A DNA stretch of 64,000 nt from Cryptomeria japonica. Taxonomy: Eukaryota > Streptophyta > Pinopsida > Cupressales > Cupressaceae. The notes below the pieces were generated by a model, which was given only the letters and a program-made list of their open reading frames with translations, was not told the DNA's origin and did no database searches. The DNA lies in the NCBI RefSeq assembly GCF_030272615.1, contig NC_081409.1, positions 654,256,468 through 654,320,467 of the forward strand. Direction: 5' to 3'. The position numbers and the translations under genes were made by a program. Numbering within the stretch: position 1 is the stretch's first letter; the number at the start of each line of letters is the position of its first letter. Below are positions 10,107-20,590 of this stretch, piece after piece.

Positions 10107-11364
10107 TGTAAAGCGGAAAAATATCGAACCCTAGTCGTTCTCCCCTCCCCAACTCCAAGGAGAGAGAAGTGAGAGTCACTAGGGTTGTTGGTTTTCACTT
10201 AGGAGAGACTTTACATTCAAAAGAGGGGTTGAAACCCACAAGATCCAATCCCACGCAATGCAAGATTGGATTCTAAATGAGTTTCAAGGGTTGTGATAGC
10301 AAGGATACCCTCTTTTGTAAAGAAATGTAGATAGAAAGATTGAACTAGGAATGCATGTAAAGTAGGAAAGATTCGCTTATAAACAGAGATAGGGATATGG
10401 GATGAAGCTGCGGACCTGGAATTAGCAGTAAAATGTCGAGATGGTGCTGTTCTGCAAATTTGAGCAAATGTTGATGGGACGATGGCGCCCGGCGTGCACA
10501 CGGTCCTCTGAAAAATCCGCGAAACGAAGGGGGATCTGTTCATCTCTGCACAAGGATTCCAGATCTTCAGTTACAGCCGCATACCTGCAACCTACACACA
10601 GAAAAGAGAGGACGATTGGGGGGTTAGGGATGAGGGGTTTGCCTTTAGGTCAAACCCCGGTTTTGGAATTAACCAAGAAATGAGAAATTGCTGTAAATGT
10701 AAATGATTGTAATGTAAAACAAGTACTAGTACCTTGTTGTAAGAATGTTTGTATTCTTACATGCGAAGGTGTAGATGTTGTTGTATGTTGTATGTTGTAT
10801 GTGACATGTGATCTCCTCTTCAATGGTTGAATCCTTGTCTTGAATGCAACACTTAGCCTTGAATGGAGACTTAGAATTATCAATTGCTTGAAGGAATGCT
10901 TGAATGTTTGAATATTGTTTTCACGTCTTGTACATATCTATCCTTCCTTCCTCCAAATGGGAGAGGAAATGTAGTTTATATACTTGTCAATTAGGGTTAA
11001 AAGACTGATTTTTCCGACCTTGGGCCGACCAGGAGTACTATTTTCCAAATTGCAAACATAAAGACCCGAAGCCCCATAGGAGACCGGCCCCAAAATAGGG
11101 CCAGGGACCAGGGCGCTGGGCGCCATGGTCCTGGGGGACTAGGGCGCTGGGTGCCCTAGTCTTGAAGGACCAGGGCGCTGGGCGGCATGGTCCCACCTCC
11201 AGGGACAGCGGGGTGCAAGGAGGATCAGGCCAGGGTGCTGAAAAATGCAGTTTTTGGTGTCATAAATAGGTTTCGGGGTCTCCATTCAGGTTTCGTGTTG
11301 CGCTGCCATCGTGAAGACCCAGATGCAGTCAAAATTGCAAGTGTCACAATTTTAGGATGCTACA
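10107..11364 (-). repeat. Element N 5' LTR (right copy, 1258 bp)
   Basis: This is the same LTR as 3534-4746, starting TGTAAAGCGG and ending GGATGCTACA. It differs mainly in having three tandem copies of a 31-bp near-palindromic unit (about 11103-11196; GGACCAGGGCGCTGGGC...) and two fewer 8-bp GCTTGAAT units. The minus-strand TATA candidate is at about 10974-10983. In element orientation this copy drives transcription towards lower coordinates. Confidence 0.93.
11103..11200. repeat. 31-bp tandem repeat, 3 copies, in N 5' LTR
   Basis: There are three adjacent units that each start GGAC(C/T)AGGGCGCTGGG and end with a (C/T)(A)TGGTCC- or CCTAGTC-type half. Each unit is itself close to palindromic (GGACCA...TGGTCC, with GGCGCTGGGCGCC inside). 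The other LTR has a single unit, so copy number changed after integration or during replication. Confidence 0.85.
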
Positions 11365-11369
11365 GTAGG
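11365..11369. repeat. Right target-site duplication of element N
   Basis: GTAGG is identical to 3529-3533. The codons of A's RNase H resume here as GTA GGA TAT GAA CTC. Confidence 0.95.
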
Positions 11370-11640
11370 ATATGAACTCAACTACACCCCCATTGAAAGA
11401 GCATGTTTGGCATTAGTATTCAGCACACAGAAACTATTACACTATATGCTAAACAACAAGACAAAATTAATTGCTAAAATTGATCCACTTAAATATCTCT
11501 TGTCAAAAGCTTCTCTCATTGGCAGAATGGCTAAATGGGTCATGCTCCTAAGTGAGTTTGACATCAAATATGTGGACAAAAAGGCAATCAAGGGACAAGT
11601 TATTGCAGATCAGTTGGCTGAAGCTCCACTTCCAGGTGGT
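11370..11640 (+). pseudogene. Element A: first RNase H, 3' half
   Basis: This continues the domain interrupted at 3533, with YELNYTPIERACLALVFSTQ, HYMLNNKTKLIAKIDPLKYL and RMAKWVMLLSEFDIKYV. It ends with AIKGQVIADQLAEAPLP, a motif typical of the end of the Ty3-type RNase H or connection in Tat-type elements. The frame is open from the junction, which is why it appears intact despite the age of A. Confidence 0.88.
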
Positions 11641-12180
11641 CACCCTCTTCTCACAGAATTACCAGATGAGTTCATTATGACTGTTACCACATCCTCCACA
11701 TGGCAATTGTATTTTGATGGCTCCTACACTCAAAATGGATTGGGGGCAAGAATATTATTGGTCACACCTCAAGGAGATGGCATCCCCAAATCATACAAGA
11801 TAGCCTTTTCATTTACTAATAACAAAGTAGAATACGAGGCCCTCATCATAGGTTTACGCTTGTTTATCCACTGGAAAATAAAGGAATTACAAGTCTATGG
11901 CGATTCCCAGCTCATCATAAAACAAGTCAATGATGAATACCAGACAAAAGATGATAAACTCCTTCCCTACTGTACCATGGTTGAAGATCTTAAGCAACAT
12001 TTCACAGCAATCAAGTTTGATCAAATCCCATGAACAAACAATAGGGTTGCAGATGCAATGGCCACCATTGGCTCCCTCTTTCAAATGTCAGCACACAGTC
12101 AGAAGTGCAAGTTCTTGGTCGAGCAATTGTTTATACCAGCATACGACCTACCAGAATCTGAAATGGTGTGTGTTCTCATT
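11641..12180 (+). pseudogene. Element A: second (archaeal-like) RNase H
   Basis: A second RNase H follows the first, the 'dual RNase H' layout known for the Tat lineage. The motifs in order are WQLYFDGSYTQNGLGARILL (first Asp), TNNKVEYEALIIGLRL (Glu) and ELQVYGDSQLIIKQVNDEY (second Asp), so the D-E-D catalytic trio appears intact. It ends with DDKLLPYCTMVEDL and then a TGA (12031-12033), where similar proteins continue with NNRVADAMA; that sequence is seen just past the stop in the same frame. The role is removal of the RNA strand of the cDNA hybrid. Placement in Tat is by domain order, not a search. Confidence 0.85.
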
Positions 12181-13452
12181 GGTCTAGAGTCCCCTTGGTA
12201 CTAAGAAACCTTCGTTTTCCTCAAAGACAACACCATTCCCCCACATTTCACCAAAACCCAACAACAAACTTTCATCCACCGATGTGCCCGTTACACCATC
12301 CTTGCAGACACCTTATTCAGAAGGCATTTTGATGGTTCCCTCCTAAGGTGTTTAGATAAACAAGAAGCTGAATGGGCATTACGCGAAGTACATGAGGGCA
12401 TCTATGGGGCACACTCAAGTGGACTCACGTTGGCTAAAAAACTTTTGATAATGGGATACTATTGGCCTAAAATGGAAGAAGATGCATACAACTATGTGAA
12501 GAAATGCATCCCTTACTAGCAACATGGCGACAAGATTCATGCACCGTCACAAGATTTGCAGCCATTCATTACACCATGGCCCTTCTCGTAGTGGGGGCTC
12601 GATCTCATTGGGAAAATCCACCTTTCATCTTCCAAGGGGCATAAATTCATTATCACCGCCACCGAATACTTAACCAAGTGGGTAGAGGCTGTCCCTCTTA
12701 CTTTCACCACCGGCAAGCAAATATCCAAATTCATCCTGAACTACCTAATCTGCCGATATGGCATCCCAAAAGTTATCATCATAGATAATGGTAAACAATT
12801 TAAAAACCAGGATGTCAAAGAACTCTGCCAAAAATTCAACATCCAACACTGCTTCTCCACTCCATATTAGCCCCAAGGAAATTGCCAAGCTGAGGCTTCT
12901 AATAAAACCCTAATAAAAATCCTCAAAAAGACAATCAATGAAGCAGGTCATGATTGGCACCTCCAAATCCATCCTGCATTGTGGGCCTACCGCATCTCTA
13001 TCCGCACCCCCATAGGTGCCACTCCTTATTCCCTAGTATTTGGTTCTGAAGCTATCCTTCCCCTTGAGATCGAGATCCCCTCTCTAAGGGTATCGCTGCA
13101 AAACATCCTACCAGAGGAAGAATACAGAATTGCCCGCTTACAAGAGCTAGAATTGTTAGATGAAAGGTGCCTCAAGGCCTTGAATCATCTCCGGGTATGT
13201 CAAAACCATCTATGCATGAGTTATCATTAAAAAGTCAGAACCCGAGAATTACAAGTTGGTGATCTTGTCCTCATGGAGAATCAGAAAAATCTATAAGAAA
13301 GAGAAAAGAAAGGCAAGTTTGAGCCTAATTGGCTTGGACAATATGTAATCACAGCGAAATATGGATCAGGAGCTTATCAGTTGGCTACTCTTGAAGGCGA
13401 TCCTTTGGATGATCCAATGAATATCATGCACCTCAAAAGGTTTTATGCTTAG
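12181..13452 (+). pseudogene. Element A: integrase
   Basis: The N-terminal zinc domain reads HEGIYGAHSSGLTLAKKLL ... GYYWPKM ... KKCIPY, with the last Cys of the HHCC set replaced by Tyr before a TAG at about 12517. The DDE core is visible: WGLDLIGKIH (first Asp, about 12594), KVIIIDNGKQF (second Asp, about 12780) and GNCQAEASNKTL (Glu, about 12885). The C-terminal part has LWAYRISIRTPIGATPYSLVFG, AILPLEIEIPS and a GKFEPNWLGQYVI domain ending HLKRFYA at a TAG (13450-13452). Stops at about 12201, 12517, 12588, 12868, 13228 and 13294 make it dead. The short ORF at 12979-13230 is a fragment of this. Confidence 0.88.
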
Positions 13453-14571
13453 TCCTCAGAAAGTCTTAAATTGTCAAAAAAATAAAAAAATGAAAAAAAA
13501 AAAGATCTTGAAAAAATTGTCACTTTGGTGCAAACTTGGCAAACAAGCACCTTATGATACAAAAAAATTAAGAAAAAAAAGAAAAAATCAGAAAAAGAAA
13601 GAAAAACAATTCGTGGCGCTATGGGCAAGTATCTTGGTGAAAACCTCTGTGCAGGCACCAAGGTAAATAACCGGATCCACTCTCTATCATGTCGATACTA
13701 CAAATCATCTGCCATCCAACCCACCCATGCACAACATTCCTTCTTTTCTGCCTCCTAATAAAACATGCATATGATGATGAGTCTTCACCTAGGTCATGAA
13801 CTAGAAATGTCCCAGTGAAATTGAGCTTTTATGCCTCTGTATAAGCTTCAAGAAGTCTTGAGAAACAATCCCAAGTCCATCCTAGTTCTACTCTTGGCAA
13901 GAGGTATCATTTGGTCGCAAGGAAGAGACTTGTTAGATTTTGTTAGATCTTTTCATATAGGCTTGCATCTTTTGCCCTACAACTACCACTATTTACGACT
14001 GCCTGGGTTCTTCCATATCCAGGTATGTTATGATAGGTGCATACTGGGGCATATTTCATAGTATGGCATGTTCTGGATCCTTCTTGTATAAACCGGTGAC
14101 CTGGTACTAGTGTTTATCAACACTTACCTTCTCGTGTACAAGAGGTATCAGTGTGTTTGAGGGTTTCCTTGCATGAACCCACAACTTTGTATTAGTGTTT
14201 CTTAACACTTGCATTGTTGTGTGCAAGAAATTCCCGTTTGTCTGCACAGTCAGTCCACGCCCTAGGTTTCTCATGGCATCATGATTTCTATAATCAGTGG
14301 TGCAAGTCACTCAGGGCAACATCAAACTAGGTTGGCTCTCCACATTTATTATGCACAAAATCTCACCATCATTCCATCAAATCCTAAAATCAATAATCCG
14401 ATGGAGTTCTCAATAGCCCCCATTTTCCTCTACCGTCTCACATCTCTTATTCTTCTTTCCAAATACCTCACGACTACTTCATATATCTTCCTCATTTATC
14501 CCTTCCACCCTAATTTTTCTTTCTTTATTTTTCTTTTCTTTTTTCCTCACATAATCAATTTTGATTTTGAT
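13453..14571 (+). other. Element A 3' non-coding region
   Basis: About 1.1 kb follow integrase with no ORF I can support. A-rich tracts occur at 13480-13610 (AAAAAATAAAAAAATG type). At 14108-14135 and 14195-14220 a CTAGTGTTTATCAACACTT / TTAGTGTTTCTTAACACTT pair suggests an old duplication of about 85 bp. Long non-coding 3' regions before the minisatellite are usual in Tat/Ogre-type elements. Confidence 0.6.
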
Positions 14572-15293
14572 TCATGTCTTATACAGGATGTATCCCTCCT
14601 AAAACCAGACGTTGTGATCAATCACATCTTATACAAGATGTATCCTTCCTGAAACCAGATGTTGTGATCTGATCATGTCTTATATAGGATGAATCCTTCC
14701 TGAAATCAGACGTTGTGATCTGATCATGTCTTATACAGGATGAATGCTTCCTGAAACCAGATGCTCTTATCATGTCTTATACAGGATGAATCCTTCCTAA
14801 AACTAGACGTTGTGATTGATCATGTCTTTTACAGGATGTATCCTTCTTGAAACTAGACATTGTGATCTAATCATGTCTTATACAGGATGAATCCTTCCTG
14901 AACCCAGACGTTGTGATTCTTATACAGGATGAATCCTTCCTGAAACTAGACGATCTAATCATGTCTTATACAGGATGAATCCTTCCTAAAACCAGATGCT
15001 CTGATCATGTCTAATACAGGATGAATCCTTCCTAAAACCAGACGTTTGTTGTGATCGATCATGTCTTATACATGATGAATCCTTCTTGAAACCAGACGTT
15101 GTGACCAATCATGTCTTATACAGGATGAATCCTTCCTAAAACCAGATGCTCTTATCATGTCTTATATAGGATGAATCCTTCCTGAAACCAGACATTGTGA
15201 TCAATCATGTCTTATACAAGATGAATCCTTCCTGAAACCAGACACTTTGATCATCTTTGTCTTATACAGGATGAATTATTCTTGAAACCAGAC
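14572..15293 (+). repeat. Element A minisatellite (~50-bp unit, about 15 copies)
   Basis: The unit is approximately CATGTCTTATACAGGATGAA, followed by TCCTTCCTGAAACCAGACG and a variable TTGTGATC spacer. Spacing between GGATGAATCC motifs ranges from about 42 to 55 bp. About 15 units differ by substitutions (TATAGG, CATGATG, GATGTATCC) and by loss of the TTGTGATC piece. A tandem array between integrase and the 3' LTR is a described habit of Tat/Ogre elements, consistent with the dual RNase H. Confidence 0.9.
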
Positions 15294-15500
15294 TGAATCT
15301 AGATCTTATCAATCAAATCAAATCAAATCTATCGGGATATCAATTTCGCAAAACTCCAAAGATCAAATACCCCAATTGATCTCCCGAGGGGGCATCACCA
15401 TACCGTAATCTATAAATCAAGAGCTAGGGCATCCTATCAAACCAATATCAGCATCAAAACAAAATTATTCTTTGAATCAATGTGTCATCACACCTCGCTT

Positions 15501-15515
15501 CAAAGAGGGGCAAAA
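15501..15515 (+). other. Element A polypurine tract
   Basis: CAAAGAGGGGCAAAA immediately precedes TGTAGACACTT. A purine tract abutting a TG... start marks the 3' LTR of A on the plus strand. Confidence 0.8.
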
Positions 15516-16632
15516 TGTAGACACTTAAAAATAATTATTTTAATTATTTTTAATTCCTCACATAATTAATTAATTAATTATGTTAATTAAAATTATTCTC
15601 AATATTAATTAAATATAATTAATATTGTCACTATAGCATATGATTTATTTAATAAATCAATCCCTTTCTTTATTCTTCTAAAAAATCAAATCCTCACAAA
15701 TCTTCCTCTTAGCTAATTAATTTCAATTAATTAGTTAAACAACATGATTCCTACAAATCGTCTTCTTAATTCATCATTAACCTAATAAATTCTTCTAGAA
15801 ACTCCCTAAACTAACTTAACATTATTCTTCTAATTTTTTATTCCCTCCACTCATTCTCTCTCCTAGTCAAATTCTCCTACAAATATAAATCCCACCTAAC
15901 ATTTCCTCTAATCCCCCTCCTAATGAGTCATTAATGGCTAATCATCATGATTAGCCACAAAGTCAACTCTTTGTCCTTTCATCCAGCCACTAGCTTTAAA
16001 TGCTCTTTTTTTAGATGAATGTAAGATTTTTGAAATCTCACATTCCTCTAGGCATTTTCCTCTCCCAAGGAATTTTTAATTCCTTTTTATTCTTCTAATC
16101 CCCATAATATTTGTTCTTGGAGATTTTTTAATTCCTCCAATGCATCTTGTAGAGTGTGGAGATACGAAATGCCTTTAAGGGATATTTCTTGGTCTCCACA
16201 CCCCCTCTTGGAGCTTGTGTGAGCTCACAAGTAAATCTTAGCTCTTCATCTCAAATTCATCCTAGCCATCTATTTTCCTCTCCTCTTCCTATAAAATAGG
16301 GTTCCATCCCTTCATTCAAAACATCTTGAAATCCAGTAAGCTTATGCTGCCCTCTTGAGCCCAGGAAATCATCTTGGCAACTTGATCATCTCATCCTTAT
16401 CATTCATCCTTATCATTTGTGCACAATATTGGATAGCCATCCACATCCAGCAATCAAAGGAGCACATCAAGTGGAGCATTATCAAGGGGTGCCTTCACTT
16501 CATCAAGCTCAATCCGAAGGAGAAGGTAAAATAGCAAGGTGAAATGGTCTTTTTATGATATTTTAGCATTTTGCATGTTTATTTTGTAATGTTTTGATCA
16601 GTTTAACTTTCAAATCTATTTTCCCCTCTTCA
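15516..16632 (+). repeat. Element A 3' LTR (end not defined)
   Basis: It starts TGTAGACACTTAAAAATAAT and continues with many TTAATTAA/AATTAATT runs. Promoter-like TATAAAATAGGG at 16290-16301 is followed by a CATCCCTTCATTC initiator-like region. It shares the TGTAGACA start and AT-rich U3 style with the LTR at 59765 and, in reverse, the solo LTR at 26943-28414. I cannot place its 3' end. Sequence of element D begins at about 16633 without an obvious CA-TSD boundary, so one of the two elements is truncated here. Confidence 0.7.
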
Positions 16633-16994
16633 CACCTTATACAATAAAATTGTCTCATCACTTATTATACCTCTCTCTCATATCATTAAAAATGACCTAT
16701 AAGATCTCATATATATATGATTCTTTCACAATATACCATTTTGGATTTACAAAAGATAATTACATTTACAAAATAATTCATATAAGAAAAACTTTATCCC
16801 ATGTCAGCTGGAGTGTCAGTATGCTTTGTTGCCGATGTAATCTGAATGTCGATGAAGTGCGTCTCGATGCTGGTGTCTGTCGGTGTATGAATTTTTTGAT
16901 GTCGGACATGTAGAAACCAATCGTCGCTGACTTTCCAATTGGTTGCCATCAATGACAACATCAACTATTCTCATAAGAGTGTAGAATGGCAACA
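16633..16994 (-). repeat. Element D 3' LTR, truncated
   Basis: It matches 23787-24154 closely (CACCTTATACAATA ... CATCAATGACAACATCAACTAT ... AACA) but lacks the other 463 bp of the LTR. The missing part is the terminus on the outer side, so the element was cut after insertion or the join with A's LTR is a rearrangement. Confidence 0.88.
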
Positions 16995-19591
16995 ATCTTC
17001 CCCTTTGGCATTGATGGCAACACTCATTAGAAAAATAAAAACTATTATCCGAAAACTAAAATTCAAAATGATGTGCTCCCCCTGAGAAAGTAATCTCCTC
17101 TGCACATGCATTTTTCTCTCCACTACTCCCTCTTTGACATCAATGATAGAGGATGTCATAAATAATCAAAAGAGTACAAAAATGCTAGCTCAAGGTTTGT
17201 AACTGGTTGGTTACAATCTGAAATATGTCTGCCAAATTCATATTCAAACTCTGCACAAATTTGTTGCTGTCATCTAAAGTTGCCTCAGTTTGTTAGATCA
17301 TACTGGTGAGATTGTACATTTGCTGCTTCGGTGATCCTTCTCCTTATACTATTGCCTTAGACAATTCAGTTCTCTAAGTAATTAGATTATCTAGCCTCAG
17401 ACCAAGTTTCTCTTTTAGTTCCCGGTCATTAGACCTTATCCTTGCCTTCTCTTTCTCATGTTTTTCTAATTTCTCCTCAAAAACTGCCATTTCCTGCTAA
17501 AAAACTAATATAAGTCCGGATGAACCTATAATATTATCTGCAATGTCATCAATTTCCTTTTGTGTCTTCTTGTTCTCCTCATCAATGTCCTCAGTCAAAT
17601 AGTGAGGTTTACATGCTTTCCTATGTATCTCCTTATACTCCAAAATTGTAGAATTGAGTACCAGTAAAAGTGTATCTACATGATCGGTACAATTCTTTAT
17701 GGTGTTTTCAAAGAATGTATTCCTCTTTTTCAACTCTCTCCTTTATGATATCCTTATTCACCTTTTCTATAGTTATTACATTATCAGAAATGAATTTGGA
17801 CAATGTGTCCAATTTACCTAAAGAATCCTTAATGTGATCTATCTGACAATTTGGGGCAATCATCTTCAAGATAGGTGAAGTGTTATCAATTGCCTTAAAA
17901 GCCAATGCATTGCAATCAATTATCCTCTTAATTGAATCCAAAAGTACCTCTGTGATATTGGTAGGTCTAAATTCACTTGTAGATGTACTTGTTTCAGCTG
18001 TAGATTTCCTCTCAACAGATGTCTGACCAATTACCTTCACTATATTCTATTTGCTTCCATCAGATGTATCCATTTTGCTTACATTTTCCTCTGGTGGATT
18101 TGTTTCTGTTTGTACCTCAACCTTTAATGGTTTCTCAGATTGTTTCAATGTCTCTGTAACTATCAGTTTCTCAGTCTGAACATGAACCTCTGCCTTTGTT
18201 TGTTTCTTTGAAAGTTCTATTGCCGGTTTCTCAGACTTCGATGGCCCTGTGCTAGTACCTTTGTCTTCTGTAGGTTTTTCAGTCTCTGTCGGTTGCTCTA
18301 TTTGAGTTGGTATTGAGCAGTTTCTTGAGAGTCAACTATTTGTGCCAGTTTCTCTGAAATCTTGCTATTATCAACATTATCTGTCTTAACCTCTAAAGTT
18401 TCCTTGTCCACAACAATTTTTACCTCTTGAGTATCCACATTCATTGTAAAGAGTATCTCCAACTCAGGGTTAGTATCATCATGTGTTATACCTTCAGTAT
18501 CAATAACTGGTGGATCTTTTGAGTGTACCGGTGGTGTATCCAAAGGTGGCAGTGGAAGATTATCTGTAACCTTTATGTTTGGAATACCACCAACTTTGCC
18601 TTTACCCTTGTCCTTGTCTTTTTGATATACTTTGAATGTTTTCTCCATTTTAGGTATGCTTCTTTCCTCTTATTTTTCTTTCTCTACAAATCATATATCC
18701 CATTTATCTGCAGTCTCATCTGTAATTTCTTTTACTCTTCCAACCATCAGGCTCACTTGCTAGTGTCCACTAACAAATACTGATCGGTTAGCCTCTGAAA
18801 TAAGTTCATCTATTTCTTCCTTGGAGTTTACTAGATGAACAACCAAGAGTTCTTCAACTTTCAATTTCTTATCCAATTCCATCACTGATTGCCTTTTAGC
18901 TTCTAATCTCATGTATAGATCATTTGGTAGCTCATCAATCACTTTTATCAAAACTTTCTTGTATATATCCAAGTGTAAAACAATGCTTTCCTCAATGATG
19001 TTTCTGTCAATATCATTTGAAGTGTTATACCATTTATTCACATTAGATAGATTACCTTCCTCTGTTATCTCATTTAGTAAATCATCCAGTGTGGGGGTAA
19101 CCGGTGTCTATTTCTTCTTAGGAGTAAGCTTCTTCTTCGGTTCCCTAACTTCCTCTTGTTTATTCCTTAGTGTTCTGGTTCTCATAGGTGAAGGAGAGGG
19201 TACCTGTGAGGGTTTTCTCTTCCTTTATACTCTTTTAAACTCATCAGCCTTACCATTGTCAGTATCGAAGTATGTTACAACCAGTGAAACATGTGCTTCA
19301 GGTTGTAGTCCTTCAAGTTCACTTGCTGATATACCATTTATATTCATGACATTTTCTTTGATCTCCTTTACCTTCTTGGAGGCATCTCAGATAAATTTTT
19401 CTCTTCTCTTAGTCCTTTTCTGTATAAATACATTACTTTCAATAATTTCTACATTTCCAAAGAATTTCTCCGACGGCTCCCTTGGTGAATCAAGTAGAGC
19501 TTTAGCATATGTTTCCAGAGCATGTAGGGCAAGTGCAAGGTAATGAGTCACAAATTCGCGGAAGTCTGCGCATTGGAAAATGCGCTCTTAT

Positions 19592-19884
19592 AAACGGGGG
19601 CCCGTTTTCAAAAAACGGGGGCCCGTTTGTGCTTCGGGCTCCCGAGCCGAAAGGTAACGGGGGCCCGTTTTGTTTAAAAACGGGCCCCCGTTTTGTTATA
19701 AAACGGGGGCCCGCTTTTAAACAAAACGGGGGCCCGTTTTTTAGAAACGGGGGCCCGTTTTAAAAAATGGGGGCCCGTTTCTAAAAACGGGCCCCCGTTT
19801 TGTTTAAAAGCGGGCCCCCGTTTCTAAATGGCATTTTTCCTTTTTTTCCACAATCCGCCCTTGTTTGAAAACGGGGGCCCGTTT
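19592..19884. repeat. Array of 11 GC-rich palindromic units (ACGGGGGCCCGT)
   Basis: Eleven units read AACGGGGGCCCGTT or its inverse AACGGGCCCCCGTT, separated by 5-20 bp AT-rich spacers. Inverse units lie near 19676, 19786, 19808 and forward units elsewhere. The arm 19701-19741 is a near-perfect inverted copy of 19786-19827, including the spacer TTTTAAACAAAAC, giving a predicted hairpin of about 40 bp with a loop of about 45 bp. Another stem of about 16 bp is formed by 19655-19671 with 19676-19694. Composition contrasts sharply with the AT-rich surroundings. The array generates a GGPF-repeat ORF by chance. Confidence 0.93.
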
Positions 19885-20304
19885 TGTGGAAGTTGATTCC
19901 ACAACCCGCCACTTGGCTCGGGATTAGGCCCGGGATAGGCCTGGGATGGCCACACCTGAGACATGGACCTGCAAATTCAAATCTCCATGAATGAAAGCAC
20001 AAATATGAACTTCAAAAATAGTTTACGCGCCTCTAATTAGAGAATTTTTATACGAAATTAAAACCCATTTCAGATTATACTGTCTAGATTCTAAATATGT
20101 AAATTTATTTAAAAATTGATTATTTTAACTATTTTTCATTTAATTTATACTAAATCGGGTCCATAAATTTGAAATATTAACTAATTTTGTTAATTTAATA
20201 ACTTTTTTATTTTAAAGAATTTTGGAAAAAAAATTATATGTCATCAATCTACACAAAAATCTTTTGTATTTGAAAAAAAAAAAAATCAAAAAATGTTAAG
20301 TTTA

Positions 20305-20590
20305 CATCAAATTATGTGGGTCGTACACGTCAAATTTTTAAAAAGATAATTACGGCCATTAAAAAATTAATTAAAAAAAAAATATTAGAAAAAAAAATAC
20401 AAAAAAATATGCTCATCAATCTTCAGTGTGTTACAAACCATTTTCCAAAACGGTTTGAGAAAATAATTTTAATTGTGTCAAAAAGTGTGGGTCGTACACA
20501 TGCATGGTATGGTCCTGAAACAGGCATTTTTAAAACATAGTTTTCAGAACTCCATTTAAAAAGTTATTTTTTATTATGTGGGTATTAAAA
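20305..20590. repeat. GTGGGTCGTACAC direct repeats in transposon T
   Basis: TATGTGGGTCGTACACGTCAA (20313-20332) and GTGTGGGTCGTACACATG (20484-20500) are repeated about 170 bp apart, with a partial third copy (TTATGTGGGTATTA) near 20574. The block between is very AT-rich. No gene is seen. Confidence 0.65.

Larger units (their letters stand above)
3534..11364 (-). mobile_element. Element N: complete non-autonomous LTR retrotransposon
   Basis: This is a 7.8-kb element on the minus strand, bounded by two TG...CA LTRs and a perfect GTAGG duplication. Orientation follows from three signals. The coding frames are on the minus strand. A purine-rich tract (minus AAAGTGGGGGCTAAA, about 4747-4761) abuts the left LTR, which is therefore the 3' LTR. 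A TGG-initiated primer-site candidate abuts the right LTR. The internal 5.36 kb holds only a gag/protease-like frame. I see no RT, RNase H or integrase, so it must have moved with enzymes supplied by another element. Its gag motif resembles that of element A, in which it sits. Confidence 0.93.

Noticed and set aside
13445-13666. Lys-rich ORFs after integrase
   Set aside because: Poly(A) tracts give KKK strings. No motif or start context.
19509-19763. Plus ORF with repeated GGPF motifs
   Set aside because: It is the translation of the GGGGGCCC palindrome array. The 'repeat protein' arises because the units happen to be in frame. There is no start context or other evidence.
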